Shown: positions 8,648 to 17,388, numbered from the stretch's first letter. The stretch is DNA of 64,000 nt from Cyclobacterium roseum (GCF_010119225.1 NZ_WNKF01000008.1:124001-188000); one strand, 5' to 3'. The notes: generated by a model not told the origin, from the letters alone. Made by a program: numbers and translations.

Positions 8648-10147
8648 ATGACAACACATCCATTTCAAATAATACCCTGCGGATTGCTCCCTACCTATCT
8701 GGAACAAATGCCCAAGGGCTTGCAGGAAAATCATACGACACTTTTCCGCAGCAGGAGGAAAGCGGAACGATGGTTTGCTTCGGTTTTTATCAGGGCTACG
8801 ATTTTCATTGTTATAGTATTGCTGTATCCTTCATTTTCAGTCGGTACAATGGCACAGTCCACTCCTGATCGTTCGCTTATTTCGGCAGCCGATCTGAATT
8901 TTTTAACAGCAATGACCAGAGATGTGCTGGAACAGTCCAGAATTTACCCCAACCAGGTAGTGTCAGATAATTTTGGGGCAAATGGAACCGGAGGCACCTT
9001 GATCCGCCCTGGAGGTAGAGATGCCTATCCCTCTTTTTGGGTCCGGGATTATGCCATGGCGTTGGAGACGGGAATGATTTCCCTGGAGGAACAAAAACAC
9101 ATGCTTTTCCTTACCGCCGCAGCGCAGGCAGATCAGAGCTGGATAACGAGCGGGGGGAGTTTGATCCCTTTAGGTTCCATACCTGACCATATTCGAATCG
9201 ATGACGGGTTACCAATCTATTTTCCGGGTACCTACAGCTATGAATTGCAGGGTACCAAAGAATGGGGAATCCTGCCACCTTTAGGAGACGCTTTCCTTTT
9301 CATTCACATGGCTCATTACCTGATCCGGACCCAAAACGAGGAAGGAATACTTGAGGAAATAGTTAAAGGCAAAAGCCTGATGGATCGCCTGCTTATGGCT
9401 TTTCATGTCTCTCCTGCCCGGGAGGAAAATCACCTGGTTTTCTGTACTGAGTCATTGCGAGGGGTGGATTTTGGATTCAGAGATGCCATCCAAATTACAG
9501 GAGATTTGTTGTATCCCTCTGTTTTAAAATTCAGGGCTGCAAAGCAACTGTCGGATATTTTCGACCGAATAGGGAATAAGGCAATGAGCGGCAACTATTT
9601 CCAAATAGCAGTAAGCATTCAAGAGGCCGTTCCAGCGGTTTTTCAGGATCCCAGTGGCTTGTTAAGAGCTTCTTCGGGGAGCAGTAATCAGCCCGATGTC
9701 TGGGGGACCGCACTTGCCGTATACGAAGGACTCTTGCAGGGGGAAGCCAGGGATACTGCCTGCCGTGTTTTGGCGGAGGCTTATGAAAACGGTACCTTGA
9801 GTTACCGGGGGAATATTCGGCATGTCCTTACCAGTCATGATTTTGATGCCGATAGGGTATGGGAAAAATCGATGGCTCCCAAAAATCAGTACCAAAACGG
9901 TGCCTACTGGGGAACACCTGTCGGTTGGGTGGCCCATGCCGTTCATCAGGTTGACCCTGAAGCAGCGAGGAAACTGGTGAGTGAATACATAGCCGAGTTG
10001 AAGGAAAATGATTTCCGAAAAGGAGCTGCTTTTGGAGCCCCTTACGAGTGTTTTAACCCTGAGGGTTATTCACAAAACCCCGTATACCTTAGCTCGGTAG
10101 CCAGTCCGCTGGCGGTTTTTTTGAAAATGAAGCGCGAAGGTAAGTAA
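8648..10147 (+). CDS. Exported six-hairpin glycosidase-like protein
   Basis: A protein of 499 aa that reads as an alpha/alpha-toroid (six-hairpin glycosidase superfamily) enzyme. The core starts near residue 80 and includes FWVRDYAMALETG, WGILPPLGDAFLFIHMAHY, GVDFGFRDAIQITG, NQPDVWGTALAVYEG and NGAYWGTPVGWVAHAV; the Trp/Asp/Glu-rich motifs fit a carbohydrate active site. About 45 residues precede the hydrophobic signal/anchor (FIRATIFIVIVLLYPSF), unusually long for a signal peptide, so an internal start (for example the ATG at 8708) is possible. The exact glycoside family is not recognised. The next gene, another glycosidase-like protein, follows after 220 bases. Confidence 0.65.
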   Translation: MTTHPFQIIPCGLLPTYLEQMPKGLQENHTTLFRSRRKAERWFASVFIRATIFIVIVLLYPSFSVGTMAQSTPDRSLISAADLNFLTAMTRDVLEQSRIYPNQVVSDNFGANGTGGTLIRPGGRDAYPSFWVRDYAMALETGMISLEEQKHMLFLTAAAQADQSWITSGGSLIPLGSIPDHIRIDDGLPIYFPGTYSYELQGTKEWGILPPLGDAFLFIHMAHYLIRTQNEEGILEEIVKGKSLMDRLLMAFHVSPAREENHLVFCTESLRGVDFGFRDAIQITGDLLYPSVLKFRAAKQLSDIFDRIGNKAMSGNYFQIAVSIQEAVPAVFQDPSGLLRASSGSSNQPDVWGTALAVYEGLLQGEARDTACRVLAEAYENGTLSYRGNIRHVLTSHDFDADRVWEKSMAPKNQYQNGAYWGTPVGWVAHAVHQVDPEAARKLVSEYIAELKENDFRKGAAFGAPYECFNPEGYSQNPVYLSSVASPLAVFLKMKREGK

Positions 10148-10242
10148 GGTGATGGGTTGTTTTCTGAATTAGAATTGCCTTTAAACCAAAAGTGAGATCG
10201 GATTCGCTTTGATTATAACTAGAAGGGAAACATGAAATTAAG

Positions 10243-10265
10243 CCTGCCTGAGGCAGACAGGCAGG
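10243..10265. repeat. REP-like palindrome
   Basis: CCTGCCTG and CAGGCAGG (10243-10250 and 10258-10265) form an inverted repeat. The alternative palindrome CTGCCTgAGGCAG overlaps the left half, so two hairpins compete. It lies between two glycosidase-like genes with no T tract behind it, so it looks like a dispersed repeat rather than a terminator. Confidence 0.55.
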
Positions 10266-10367
10266 ACGAGATCGACACACAGAGGGATGATTATAGCATG
10301 CGAGATTCCCCGTCCGACTGGCGTCATCCGGGCGGGCATGTGACATCTGAAAAATAAATATAAACAG

Positions 10368-12596
10368 ATGAAGAAGCATCGTAGGACAACAGTAATCTTC
10401 GTTTTAGGCCTGCTGGGTATCGGGGCACTCATTCACCTTTCCTGGGGATACAAGCAGGTGGGTAATGAGACGGATTGGTTTCCTTTTGTGCCCGAAAATA
10501 CCCATGCATCAGGGGTTATTGGCATGGAAAGCTGGTTGGATGCTCCGGCGGGAAAACATGGGTTCGTTCAGATGGAGAAGGAGCAACTGGTCTTTGAAAA
10601 CGGTAAGCCTATTAAATTTTGGGGGACCAACATTAATGGTAGCAATGCTTTTCCAAACCGGGGAGCCGCAAATGATTTCACTAATTTCCTTGCCAAATAT
10701 GGTGTTAACGCGGTTCGATTTCACAAATTTACCTGGAATGCGACCGACGAGGAGTATTCTGTAATTCCTCAGCCTGAGAAATTTGAACGTCTGGATTATT
10801 TTCACGCGCGGTTAAAGGAAAAGGGCATCTACACGGGATGGTCAGCCATTTATGGCCACCGGGTATTGCCCGGAGATAGCAGTAGCCTGCTAGCCTACCA
10901 GGAGGTAAAAAACCTGAGCTACCCCTGGTCGCATCTAAATGGGAGCACTTCCAGCCTGGTAAATTTTGCTCCGGATCTTCAGGAGTTAAACATTGCACTG
11001 ACCGTAAACATGCTGAACCGCACCAACCCTTACACCGGCCTGCGGTATGCGGAGGATCCCGCTTTGGCCTTTGTGGAATTTCAGAATGAGGATAATATTT
11101 TTTGGAGTGCCATTGAAAGATCCCTGGAGCAGGCGCCCACTTACAGGGCCTTGCTGTGCCGGCAATTTTCCCAATGGCTACAAGCCAAATACGGTACTCA
11201 GGAGCAACTGGAAAAAGCCTGGGGGAGTGTAACTATTCCCGAAAGTGAATCCTTGGAACAGCAGAACATTTATCCTCAACCCAACCATAGTTTTTTCAGC
11301 AAGGAATATGAAACCGCCTTAGAAAGTGGACAACAAATGCCCGTGCATGTAATGGACAAAATGCGGTTTTTATATGAACAGCAAGTGGCCTATTACCGGA
11401 AGTTTGAAAAGGCGGTTAGGGACACGGGCTACAAGGGCGTAATTGTGGGCTCTTGTTGGCAAGCTGGATCCGGAATCTCCCATCTCTATAATGTGCATGC
11501 GGATTATTTGGTTGGGATGATCGACCGGCACAACTATTTTGGTGGAGGTGCCGGAGGGCACCAATTAGCAACCGGTCCGGTTAAAAACACTTCCATGCTG
11601 AAAAATCCCGGTTCCGGCCTGTTGTCCACTGGCATGCAGCAGGTCCGCGACCGGCCTTTTTCCTTTTCCGAATGGATGAGTTTGGTGCCTAATCAATGGA
11701 CAGCAGAAGCAGCACCCCTTGTGGCGGCCTATGGCATGGGGTTGCAGGGTTGGGATGCATCCTTTTCTTTTGCCGTGGATATTCCCCGGTTTTCTCTACT
11801 TCTGGAATCAGCCAATCACGGAGTATACAACGCAACCAGCCCGCTTCACATGGGGTTGTATCCAGCATTGTCCCGGATGGTGTATCGCGGGGATCTTCAG
11901 GAGAGTCCGGTACTGGGCAGTAGGAAAGTGCATATTTGTTCACTTGAAAATGAAATGCCGGGTTTTGTGGAAAAAGTAGCGCAGGGCTATGATGACAAAC
12001 GTTTTTCGGGATCCCTTTCACCTGCTTCACTTGCCATAGGAAAAGTGCCTCTGGAGTTTACGGATGTGCCGGAGGATACGCAGCTTCCTGATTTATCGCT
12101 TTATAGGGATAGTCTCCAACAAATGCTGTTATCAGTAACGGGGGAATTGGCATGGAATTTCGATACGGGTTATTTTACGATAGATGCTCCGGGGAGCAAG
12201 GGACTGGTTGGATTTATGCCGGATACCTCCGTATCACTGGGAGGTTGGACCATTGAATCCCCCAACGAGTTTGCCGTGATTCTCATTACCAGCCTGCAAG
12301 CAAATAAAGACCTTCAGGAAGCGGATAGTATTTTGCTGACTACGGTCGCCCGGGCGAGAAATACCGGTATGGAATACAACGCGTCGGGGGATGTATTAGA
12401 GGCAAAAGGCACTTCTCCCTTATTGCTGGAGCCGGTAGATCTCAGGCTTGGTTTGCCTGAAGGACAGGATTATGATATTTGGATTTTAGATCACGACGGA
12501 AGGGTTACTGATAGGCAACTGATATTCGAAAAAGGGATGGTGGAGGTTTCTGGGGCCCATTTCAAAAGCTTGTATTACCTGCTTTCACGGAAATAG
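10368..12596 (+). CDS. Membrane-anchored or exported clan GH-A glycoside hydrolase-like protein
   Basis: A protein of 742 aa with an N-terminal hydrophobic segment (VIFVLGLLGIGALIHLSWG, about residues 10-28) that exports or anchors it. The N-terminal half is a TIM-barrel of the GH5-like type: KPIKFWGTNINGSNAFP, GVNAVRFHKFTWNAT, ALAFVEFQNEDNIFW with the likely acid/base Glu in QNE (about residue 242), and FSFSEWMSL with the likely nucleophile Glu (about residue 433). The C-terminal 230 residues look like beta-sandwich material. Substrate unknown; a role with the upstream six-hairpin protein in polysaccharide breakdown is inferred from position. Confidence 0.7.
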   Translation: MKKHRRTTVIFVLGLLGIGALIHLSWGYKQVGNETDWFPFVPENTHASGVIGMESWLDAPAGKHGFVQMEKEQLVFENGKPIKFWGTNINGSNAFPNRGAANDFTNFLAKYGVNAVRFHKFTWNATDEEYSVIPQPEKFERLDYFHARLKEKGIYTGWSAIYGHRVLPGDSSSLLAYQEVKNLSYPWSHLNGSTSSLVNFAPDLQELNIALTVNMLNRTNPYTGLRYAEDPALAFVEFQNEDNIFWSAIERSLEQAPTYRALLCRQFSQWLQAKYGTQEQLEKAWGSVTIPESESLEQQNIYPQPNHSFFSKEYETALESGQQMPVHVMDKMRFLYEQQVAYYRKFEKAVRDTGYKGVIVGSCWQAGSGISHLYNVHADYLVGMIDRHNYFGGGAGGHQLATGPVKNTSMLKNPGSGLLSTGMQQVRDRPFSFSEWMSLVPNQWTAEAAPLVAAYGMGLQGWDASFSFAVDIPRFSLLLESANHGVYNATSPLHMGLYPALSRMVYRGDLQESPVLGSRKVHICSLENEMPGFVEKVAQGYDDKRFSGSLSPASLAIGKVPLEFTDVPEDTQLPDLSLYRDSLQQMLLSVTGELAWNFDTGYFTIDAPGSKGLVGFMPDTSVSLGGWTIESPNEFAVILITSLQANKDLQEADSILLTTVARARNTGMEYNASGDVLEAKGTSPLLLEPVDLRLGLPEGQDYDIWILDHDGRVTDRQLIFEKGMVEVSGAHFKSLYYLLSRK

Positions 12597-12671
12597 AAAT
12601 AGTGCAAAAGTTTGGGCATGGAATAAAGTGGCGTAAAATTCAATTATTGGCGTTAAAAAAAAGAATAACTG

Positions 12672-12703
12672 TTTGATTTTTAAATTGGGAAAGATTACAT
12701 TTG
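12672..12703 (+). promoter_or_regulatory. Consensus Bacteroidota promoter of the aromatic operon
   Basis: TTTG at 12672-12675, exactly 20 bases, then TACATTTG at 12696-12703: a full match to TTTG-N19-21-TAnnTTTG. Transcription should start within a few bases of the leader-peptide ATG at 12708, so the leader mRNA would have almost no 5' untranslated region. Confidence 0.75.
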
Positions 12704-12707
12704 ACGC

Positions 12708-12803
12708 ATGAAAAAATTTGCAGCTACCTATTTTAGCTTTTTTTACTTTTACTTTCGACCCCAAGGCCGAATCGGAGCTGCGTATTGTCTTGAAAAAATA
12801 TAA
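12708..12803 (+). CDS. Phe/Tyr-rich leader peptide of the aromatic amino acid operon
   Basis: A 31-codon ORF opening with ATG and ending TAA. Residues 8-16 read YFSFFYFYF, i.e. five Phe, three Tyr and one Ser in nine codons; in all it has six Phe and four Tyr. It starts four bases after the promoter -7 box and ends 18 bases before the terminator stem. The ORF spans regions 1 and 2 of the attenuator. The peptide itself needs no function: ribosome pausing at uncharged Phe/Tyr codons is the expected signal, as in enteric pheA leaders. Genes downstream make exactly these two amino acids. Confidence 0.85.
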   Translation: MKKFAATYFSFFYFYFRPQGRIGAAYCLEKI

Positions 12804-12834
12804 CTAAAGATAAACAAACTTAAAGCCCGATTCG
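12720..12834 (+). promoter_or_regulatory. Attenuator: alternative RNA pairings 1:2 and 2:3
   Basis: Region 1 (12720-12728, GCAGCTACC, codons 5-7) pairs with region 2 (12774-12781, GGAGCTGC): six pairs, one bulged A, two more pairs. Region 2, extended to 12768-12779, pairs instead with region 3 (12824-12834): 11 pairs with a single bulged A, using the 5' arm of the terminator. A ribosome stalled on the Phe/Tyr codons right after region 1 would mask it, free region 2 and form the antiterminator; a ribosome running through lets 1:2 and the terminator form. All pairings were read base by base. Confidence 0.8.
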
Positions 12835-12852
12835 AGAGAGTCGGGCTTTTTT
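12822..12852 (+). terminator. Attenuator terminator (3:4 stem)
   Basis: Stem AAAGCCCGATTC (12822-12833) with GAGTCGGGCTTT (12838-12849), a GAGA loop, one G-U pair, followed by further T to 12852. It lies 19 bases before the ATG of the DAHP synthase gene, inside the operon leader. Confidence 0.88.
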
Positions 12853-12870
12853 ATTAACTAAAAATCAAAA

Positions 12871-13977
12871 ATGGAAAATCACTTACAAACGAAAGACTGG
12901 GGCCTGGGCCTGGACAAAGAGCACCTGATCATTGCCGGACCCTGTAGTGCAGAGACTCCCGAACAAATCGAAAAGGTTTGTGTAGACATGAAAGAAGCCA
13001 ACGCTGTTCCGGATGTATTCCGGGCCGGGATTTGGAAACCCAGAACCAGACCGGGAAGTTTTGAAGGTATCGGAGAAGACGGGTTGAAATGGATGGAAAT
13101 TGTCCGTCATCAGCTCAATATTCCCATCACCACAGAAGTAGGAAATGCCGCTCATGTAGAGTCCGCCTTGAAACACGGCGTTGACATCCTTTGGATTGGA
13201 GCCAGAACTACCGTTAATCCCTTTGCCGTGCAGGAAATCGCCGATGCCTTGAAAGGCGTGGACATTCCGGTAATGGTTAAAAACCCCATGAATCCCGATC
13301 TGGAGCTTTGGAGAGGGGCGTTGGAAAGACTACAAGCTGTGGGGGTCAACAAACTGGCGGCGATCCACAGGGGTTTCAGTGATGCTTATGACAAAAAGTT
13401 TCGTAATAAGCCCAACTGGTCCATGCCCATTCACCTAAAAAGGTTATGGAAAGGGATGCAGGTAATCAACGACCCGAGTCATATTGTAGGAAACAGAACC
13501 GGGATTCTGGAAACCTCACAACGAGCGATTAACTTTGGCCTGGATGGACTAATGATCGAAACGCATCACGATCCGGACAATGCCTGGAGTGATGCCAAGC
13601 AGCAAGTTACTCCGCGTCAACTTCGGGAAATTCTTGACCAGATTGATTTCAAGCATACCCTTGAAAGGGAACATCCTACCGAAAAGCTTCAGGACCTGAG
13701 AAATGCGGTTGACCATTTGGATGATCAGCTTTTGGACTTGTTGGCAGAACGCTTTTCCATTATTGACCAGATAGGAGCTCACAAATGCGAGCATAACCTG
13801 ACCGTATTTCAGGCAGACCGCTGGAAACAGGTGATGGATTCCAGAACTCAGAAGGGAATGGGCAAAAATCTAAGCGAGAAGTTTATGAAGGAGTTACTTT
13901 ATTGCATTCACGAAGAATCGGTAAAACGGCAAGAGAAAAAACTCAGGGAACAACAACCTTCCGGAAAGTCTGTTTAG
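12871..13977 (+). CDS. Bifunctional DAHP synthase / chorismate mutase
   Basis: First gene of the aromatic run, 368 aa. Residues 1-260 are a DAHP synthase of the KDO8P-synthase-like type (IAGPCSAETPEQ, VFRAGIWKPRTRPGSFEG, TTEVGNAAHVESAL, PVMVKNPMNPDLELW, DPSHIVGNR, GLMIETHHDPDNAWSDAKQQ), joining erythrose 4-phosphate and phosphoenolpyruvate. Residues 270-355 are an AroQ chorismate mutase (LRNAVDHLDDQLLDLLAERFSIIDQIGAHK), taking chorismate towards Phe and Tyr. This fusion order is known in Bacteroidota. It is directly behind the Phe/Tyr attenuator, fitting control by the end products. Confidence 0.95.
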   Translation: MENHLQTKDWGLGLDKEHLIIAGPCSAETPEQIEKVCVDMKEANAVPDVFRAGIWKPRTRPGSFEGIGEDGLKWMEIVRHQLNIPITTEVGNAAHVESALKHGVDILWIGARTTVNPFAVQEIADALKGVDIPVMVKNPMNPDLELWRGALERLQAVGVNKLAAIHRGFSDAYDKKFRNKPNWSMPIHLKRLWKGMQVINDPSHIVGNRTGILETSQRAINFGLDGLMIETHHDPDNAWSDAKQQVTPRQLREILDQIDFKHTLEREHPTEKLQDLRNAVDHLDDQLLDLLAERFSIIDQIGAHKCEHNLTVFQADRWKQVMDSRTQKGMGKNLSEKFMKELLYCIHEESVKRQEKKLREQQPSGKSV

Positions 13978-13980
13978 CGG

Positions 13981-14109
13981 TTAAACCCGTTTTATTTTAG
14001 GAGAAAGGGTGCATTTGGCTTTTGAAAGTAGTTCGGCAACGCGAATAGGAATATCCGTGTCAGCCCGCAAGCTTGATGTATTAATTTCTGGAAAATAAAA
14101 CGGGTTTAA
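13981..14109. repeat. Long inverted repeat (MITE-like) between DAHP synthase and aroB
   Basis: A perfect 18-bp inverted repeat: TTAAACCCGTTTTATTTT at 13981-13998 and its exact complement at 14092-14109, with a further 5-bp AGAAA/TTTCT match just inside. It starts three bases after the upstream stop codon and ends 28 bases before the aroB start. The 93-bp centre has no recognisable gene; it stays open on the minus strand. It may be a miniature inverted-repeat element or a large RNA hairpin within the operon. Confidence 0.7.
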
Positions 14110-14137
14110 TTTTTTATCTTTACCAAAAAAACCAGCC

Positions 14138-15175
14138 TTGGAAACAATTATATTTTCTTCCAACATTGCGCAAGATTTACAGCGCTATCTGAGCACCAAA
14201 AAATATTCGAAATTGGGCTTGATTATGGACAGCCATACCATCAATCACTGCTACCCTATTCTATCTGATGAACTCCCCACGCATTCCATGTATGCGTTTG
14301 AGGCGGGAGAGAAGTATAAAAATCTGGACAGCTGTCAGGGCATCTGGCAATGGATGACGGAAACGAATCTGGACCGGAAATCCCTGATCGTTAATATCGG
14401 CGGAGGGGTGGCCGGTGACATGGGGGGCTTCTGTGCCAGCACCTATAAAAGAGGGATCCGATTTGTCAATATACCCACCACCCTTCTTTCGCAGGTGGAT
14501 GCCAGTGTGGGAGGAAAACTCGGCATAGATTTCAACGGGTTTAAAAACCACATCGGTATTTTCAATCAACCGGAAGGAGTATTGATTAGTGATCAGTTTT
14601 TAGAAACCCTGCCCGAGGCGGAATTGCGTTCGGGATATGCAGAAGTGATCAAACACGGACTGATTCGAAATGAAAACTACTTTCAAAGCCTGAAAACTGA
14701 AAATTGGCAAAATCAGCAGTGGAAAGACATTATTTCCGTGTCCGTAGGGATCAAACGGGAGGTAGTGGACAAGGATCCCAAGGAGGATGGACTCAGAAAG
14801 ATTCTCAATTTTGGGCACACCATCGGTCATGCCGTTGAATCTCATTACCTGGATTCACCCTATCATCTGCTGCATGGCGAAGCCATCGCCATAGGCATGC
14901 TGACAGAAGCATTTCTTTCTCACAAATTCTTACGCATGCCGAAGGAAGATCTGGAGAGCATAGAGCAGAAGTTGTTGGCAATTTATGGGAAAATTTCGAT
15001 TGCAGATGCAGACTTTGATGCGATCATTAAGCGCTGTTTTCAAGATAAGAAGAATGATGGTGAATCATTAAACTTTTCCTTATTAAAACGAATCGGTACC
15101 TGTGACTTCAATATAGTGGTGGGCAAGGAAGCCGTAATAGAAGCATTGGAGTATTACAATAGTTTGGATAATTAA
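14138..15175 (+). CDS. aroB: 3-dehydroquinate synthase
   Basis: Second step of the shikimate pathway, NAD and metal dependent, 345 aa. Motifs: IVNIGGGVAGDMGGFCASTYKRGI (NAD-binding Gly-rich loop near residue 87), PTTLLSQVDASVGGKLGIDFNGFKNHIG, ELRSGYAEVIKHGL, and the metal-binding ILNFGHTIGHAVESH and HGEAIAIGM histidines. The only sensible start is TTG at 14138 (TTG-GAA-ACA-ATT); no ATG fits the N-terminus. It lies in the aromatic run behind the inverted repeat. Confidence 0.95.
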   Translation: METIIFSSNIAQDLQRYLSTKKYSKLGLIMDSHTINHCYPILSDELPTHSMYAFEAGEKYKNLDSCQGIWQWMTETNLDRKSLIVNIGGGVAGDMGGFCASTYKRGIRFVNIPTTLLSQVDASVGGKLGIDFNGFKNHIGIFNQPEGVLISDQFLETLPEAELRSGYAEVIKHGLIRNENYFQSLKTENWQNQQWKDIISVSVGIKREVVDKDPKEDGLRKILNFGHTIGHAVESHYLDSPYHLLHGEAIAIGMLTEAFLSHKFLRMPKEDLESIEQKLLAIYGKISIADADFDAIIKRCFQDKKNDGESLNFSLLKRIGTCDFNIVVGKEAVIEALEYYNSLDN

Positions 15176-15225
15176 CTATTTAGTAACCGGTTATTTAATT
15201 GTTCCTACCAGACCGCATTTCATAA

Positions 15226-16452
15226 ATGAAAACGATAGAACTACCCTTAAAAAACGCTTTCGGAAAAATCCGAATCCCCCTGCCATCATCCAAAAGTGAA
15301 AGCAACCGGGTATTGATCATTGATGCCCTGACAAAGGGTAAAAATATCCTTTCCAATCTGGCAGAGGCCAGGGATACCCAGACCATGATTCGCCTGCTAA
15401 ATATGGATCCCGAAGTATACGATGTGTTGGATGCAGGTACCACCATGCGGTTTTTAACTGCCTATGCAGCGCTGAACGGCAAAATAAAGACCCTAACCGG
15501 CACCCCCAGAATGTGTGAGCGTCCGATTGGAATTCTGGTGGATGCTTTGCGGGAAATCGGCGCTGAAATCGAATACCTTGGGAAGGAAGGATACCCACCT
15601 TTACGAGTCAAGGGGTTTGAAGGGCAAAAAGCTACTGAAATCAGTATTCGGGGAGATGTGAGCAGCCAGTATATATCGGCTTTGCTCATGAACGCTCCCT
15701 TGCTTCCCCAGGGGTTGACCCTGAACCTGACAGGTAAAGTGGGATCAGTTACCTACATCACCATGACCTTGGAGTTGATGAAAGCCTTTGGGGTAGCTTA
15801 CTCGTTTGAAGGAAATCGAATTCAGATCTACCCTCAGTCATACCAAGCTACTTCCTTCTCGGTGGAAAGTGATTGGTCGGGAGCCAGCTATTGGTTTAGC
15901 CTGCTAGCTGTTGCCGGGTCAGGGGAGTTGTTTCTGGAAGGATTAAAAGCGGATAGCCTGCAGGGAGATGCCCGGATTGTGGAAATTATGGAGCAGCTCG
16001 GGGTAAAAAGCACCTTTGAAGATGGAGGCGTTCGCCTGCAAAAAACAGAGGTGTTGGGCTTACCGTCGTTTGATTTTGCCCATTGCCCGGACTTGGCCCA
16101 AACCGTGGCCGTGACCTGTGCGTTGACAGGACAAACCTCTCATTTTTTGGGATTGGAGAGCTTGAGAATCAAGGAGACAGACCGAATTTATGCCTTGCAG
16201 CAGGAACTGGCAAAAATCGGCGCCCAACTCGTAGAAAAGGAATCCGATGTGTTTACGCTGCTACCTGCTCGGGAAATACCGGAAACCGTGAACATACACA
16301 CCTACGATGACCACCGGATGGCCATGGCATTTATGCCTTTGATGACCCGAACACGGTTGAAAATTGAAGATCCGGAAGTGGTTAACAAATCCTATCCGAG
16401 TTTTTGGAAACATTGCGAACTACTTGGGATACAGCCCCTTATCGGAGAGTAG
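15226..16452 (+). CDS. aroA: 3-phosphoshikimate 1-carboxyvinyltransferase (EPSP synthase)
   Basis: Joins phosphoenolpyruvate to shikimate 3-phosphate; 408 aa, near the usual length. Seen are SSKSESNRVLI near residue 21, the first-domain motif DAGTTMRFLTAYAAL, RPIGILVDALREIGAEIEY, GDVSSQYISALLMNAPLL, DWSGASYWFSLLAVAG, the late SLRIKETDRIYALQQELAKIGA and the C-terminal TYDDHRMAMAFMPL. The ATG lies 50 bases after aroB in the same direction, so the two are likely co-transcribed. Confidence 0.96.
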   Translation: MKTIELPLKNAFGKIRIPLPSSKSESNRVLIIDALTKGKNILSNLAEARDTQTMIRLLNMDPEVYDVLDAGTTMRFLTAYAALNGKIKTLTGTPRMCERPIGILVDALREIGAEIEYLGKEGYPPLRVKGFEGQKATEISIRGDVSSQYISALLMNAPLLPQGLTLNLTGKVGSVTYITMTLELMKAFGVAYSFEGNRIQIYPQSYQATSFSVESDWSGASYWFSLLAVAGSGELFLEGLKADSLQGDARIVEIMEQLGVKSTFEDGGVRLQKTEVLGLPSFDFAHCPDLAQTVAVTCALTGQTSHFLGLESLRIKETDRIYALQQELAKIGAQLVEKESDVFTLLPAREIPETVNIHTYDDHRMAMAFMPLMTRTRLKIEDPEVVNKSYPSFWKHCELLGIQPLIGE

Positions 16453-16560
16453 CATGGGATTTATGGGCCAAACGAAAGTATTTTGCGTTAGGCATTTTCT
16501 GAAGCTTTCTTTATTAGGGAATTATAGTTTATTAAACAGTCAAAAAAAAAACAACAGGTT

Positions 16561-17388
16561 TTGGAGAAAAAAGTAAAAGTAGCCATTCAGGGTGTGTTGG
16601 GTTCCTTTCATCATCAGGTTGCCCAACAGTATTTTGGCGAGCAATTGGAAGTGGCTGGTTTTCATACGTTCGAGGAAGTTGCCCGCAGCGTGGAAGAGGG
16701 TACGGTAGACTATGCGGTAATGGCCATAGAAAATTCCATTGCAGGAGCTATTCTACCTAACTACGATATTATAGACAGGCATGCCTTATTTGTAATCGAC
16801 GAACATTACCTGCCCATTTCGCACAATCTGATGGCACTTCCCGGCCAGCAATTGGGAGCTATTCGGGAAGCCCGGTCACATCCCATGGCGCTTTTGCAGT
16901 GTAAGCAATTTTTTGCCTTGCATCCTGACATCAAAGCGGTAGACGATGTGGATACTGCTTATGTTGCCAAGGTAATCGCCGAACAAAAAATCAACGGTTT
17001 GGCTGCGGTGGCCAGTACCAAAGCGGCTGAATTTTATGGATTGGAAATATTGGCCCGGGATATCCAAACCGTTGCCAACAATTTCACTCGTTTTATAATT
17101 TTGTCAAAGGAAAAACCGGTACTGAAAACGCCTCCTACCAAGGCAAGCCTGAAAATAACCGTGCGAAATAAAAAAGGTGTTCTGGCTAAACTGCTCACCG
17201 TGATGAGTGAATTCGATCTGGACCTAACCAAGATCCAGTCAATTCCAGTCATGAGTAAGCCCTGGGAGTACACCTTCTTTATAGATACCCTCATTGCTGA
17301 TAAAAATCAATTCGGCGAAGCCATGAAGCAGATAGAGGCAAAGTACGGAGCAGTTAAAATCTTAGGTGAATACCAAAACAGAAAATGA
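16561..17388 (+). CDS. pheA: Prephenate dehydratase (monofunctional, with ACT domain)
   Basis: Converts prephenate to phenylpyruvate, the Phe branch. Residues 1-180 form the dehydratase domain (AIQGVLGSFHHQVAQQYF; AIENSIAGAI; the catalytic NNFTRFIIL near 172-176). Residues 195-275 form an ACT domain (KGVLAKLLTVMSEFDLDLTKIQSIP) that normally binds Phe for feedback inhibition. No chorismate mutase domain is present; that activity is on the DAHP synthase fusion. The start is TTG at 16561, the second TTG start in this run. Its TGA overlaps the next ATG by 4 bases. Confidence 0.95.
   Translation: MEKKVKVAIQGVLGSFHHQVAQQYFGEQLEVAGFHTFEEVARSVEEGTVDYAVMAIENSIAGAILPNYDIIDRHALFVIDEHYLPISHNLMALPGQQLGAIREARSHPMALLQCKQFFALHPDIKAVDDVDTAYVAKVIAEQKINGLAAVASTKAAEFYGLEILARDIQTVANNFTRFIILSKEKPVLKTPPTKASLKITVRNKKGVLAKLLTVMSEFDLDLTKIQSIPVMSKPWEYTFFIDTLIADKNQFGEAMKQIEAKYGAVKILGEYQNRK

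Noticed and set aside
13981-14166. 61-codon minus ORF across the inverted repeat and aroB start
   Set aside because: It is formed by the repeat arms and overlaps aroB; no similarity to a known family.
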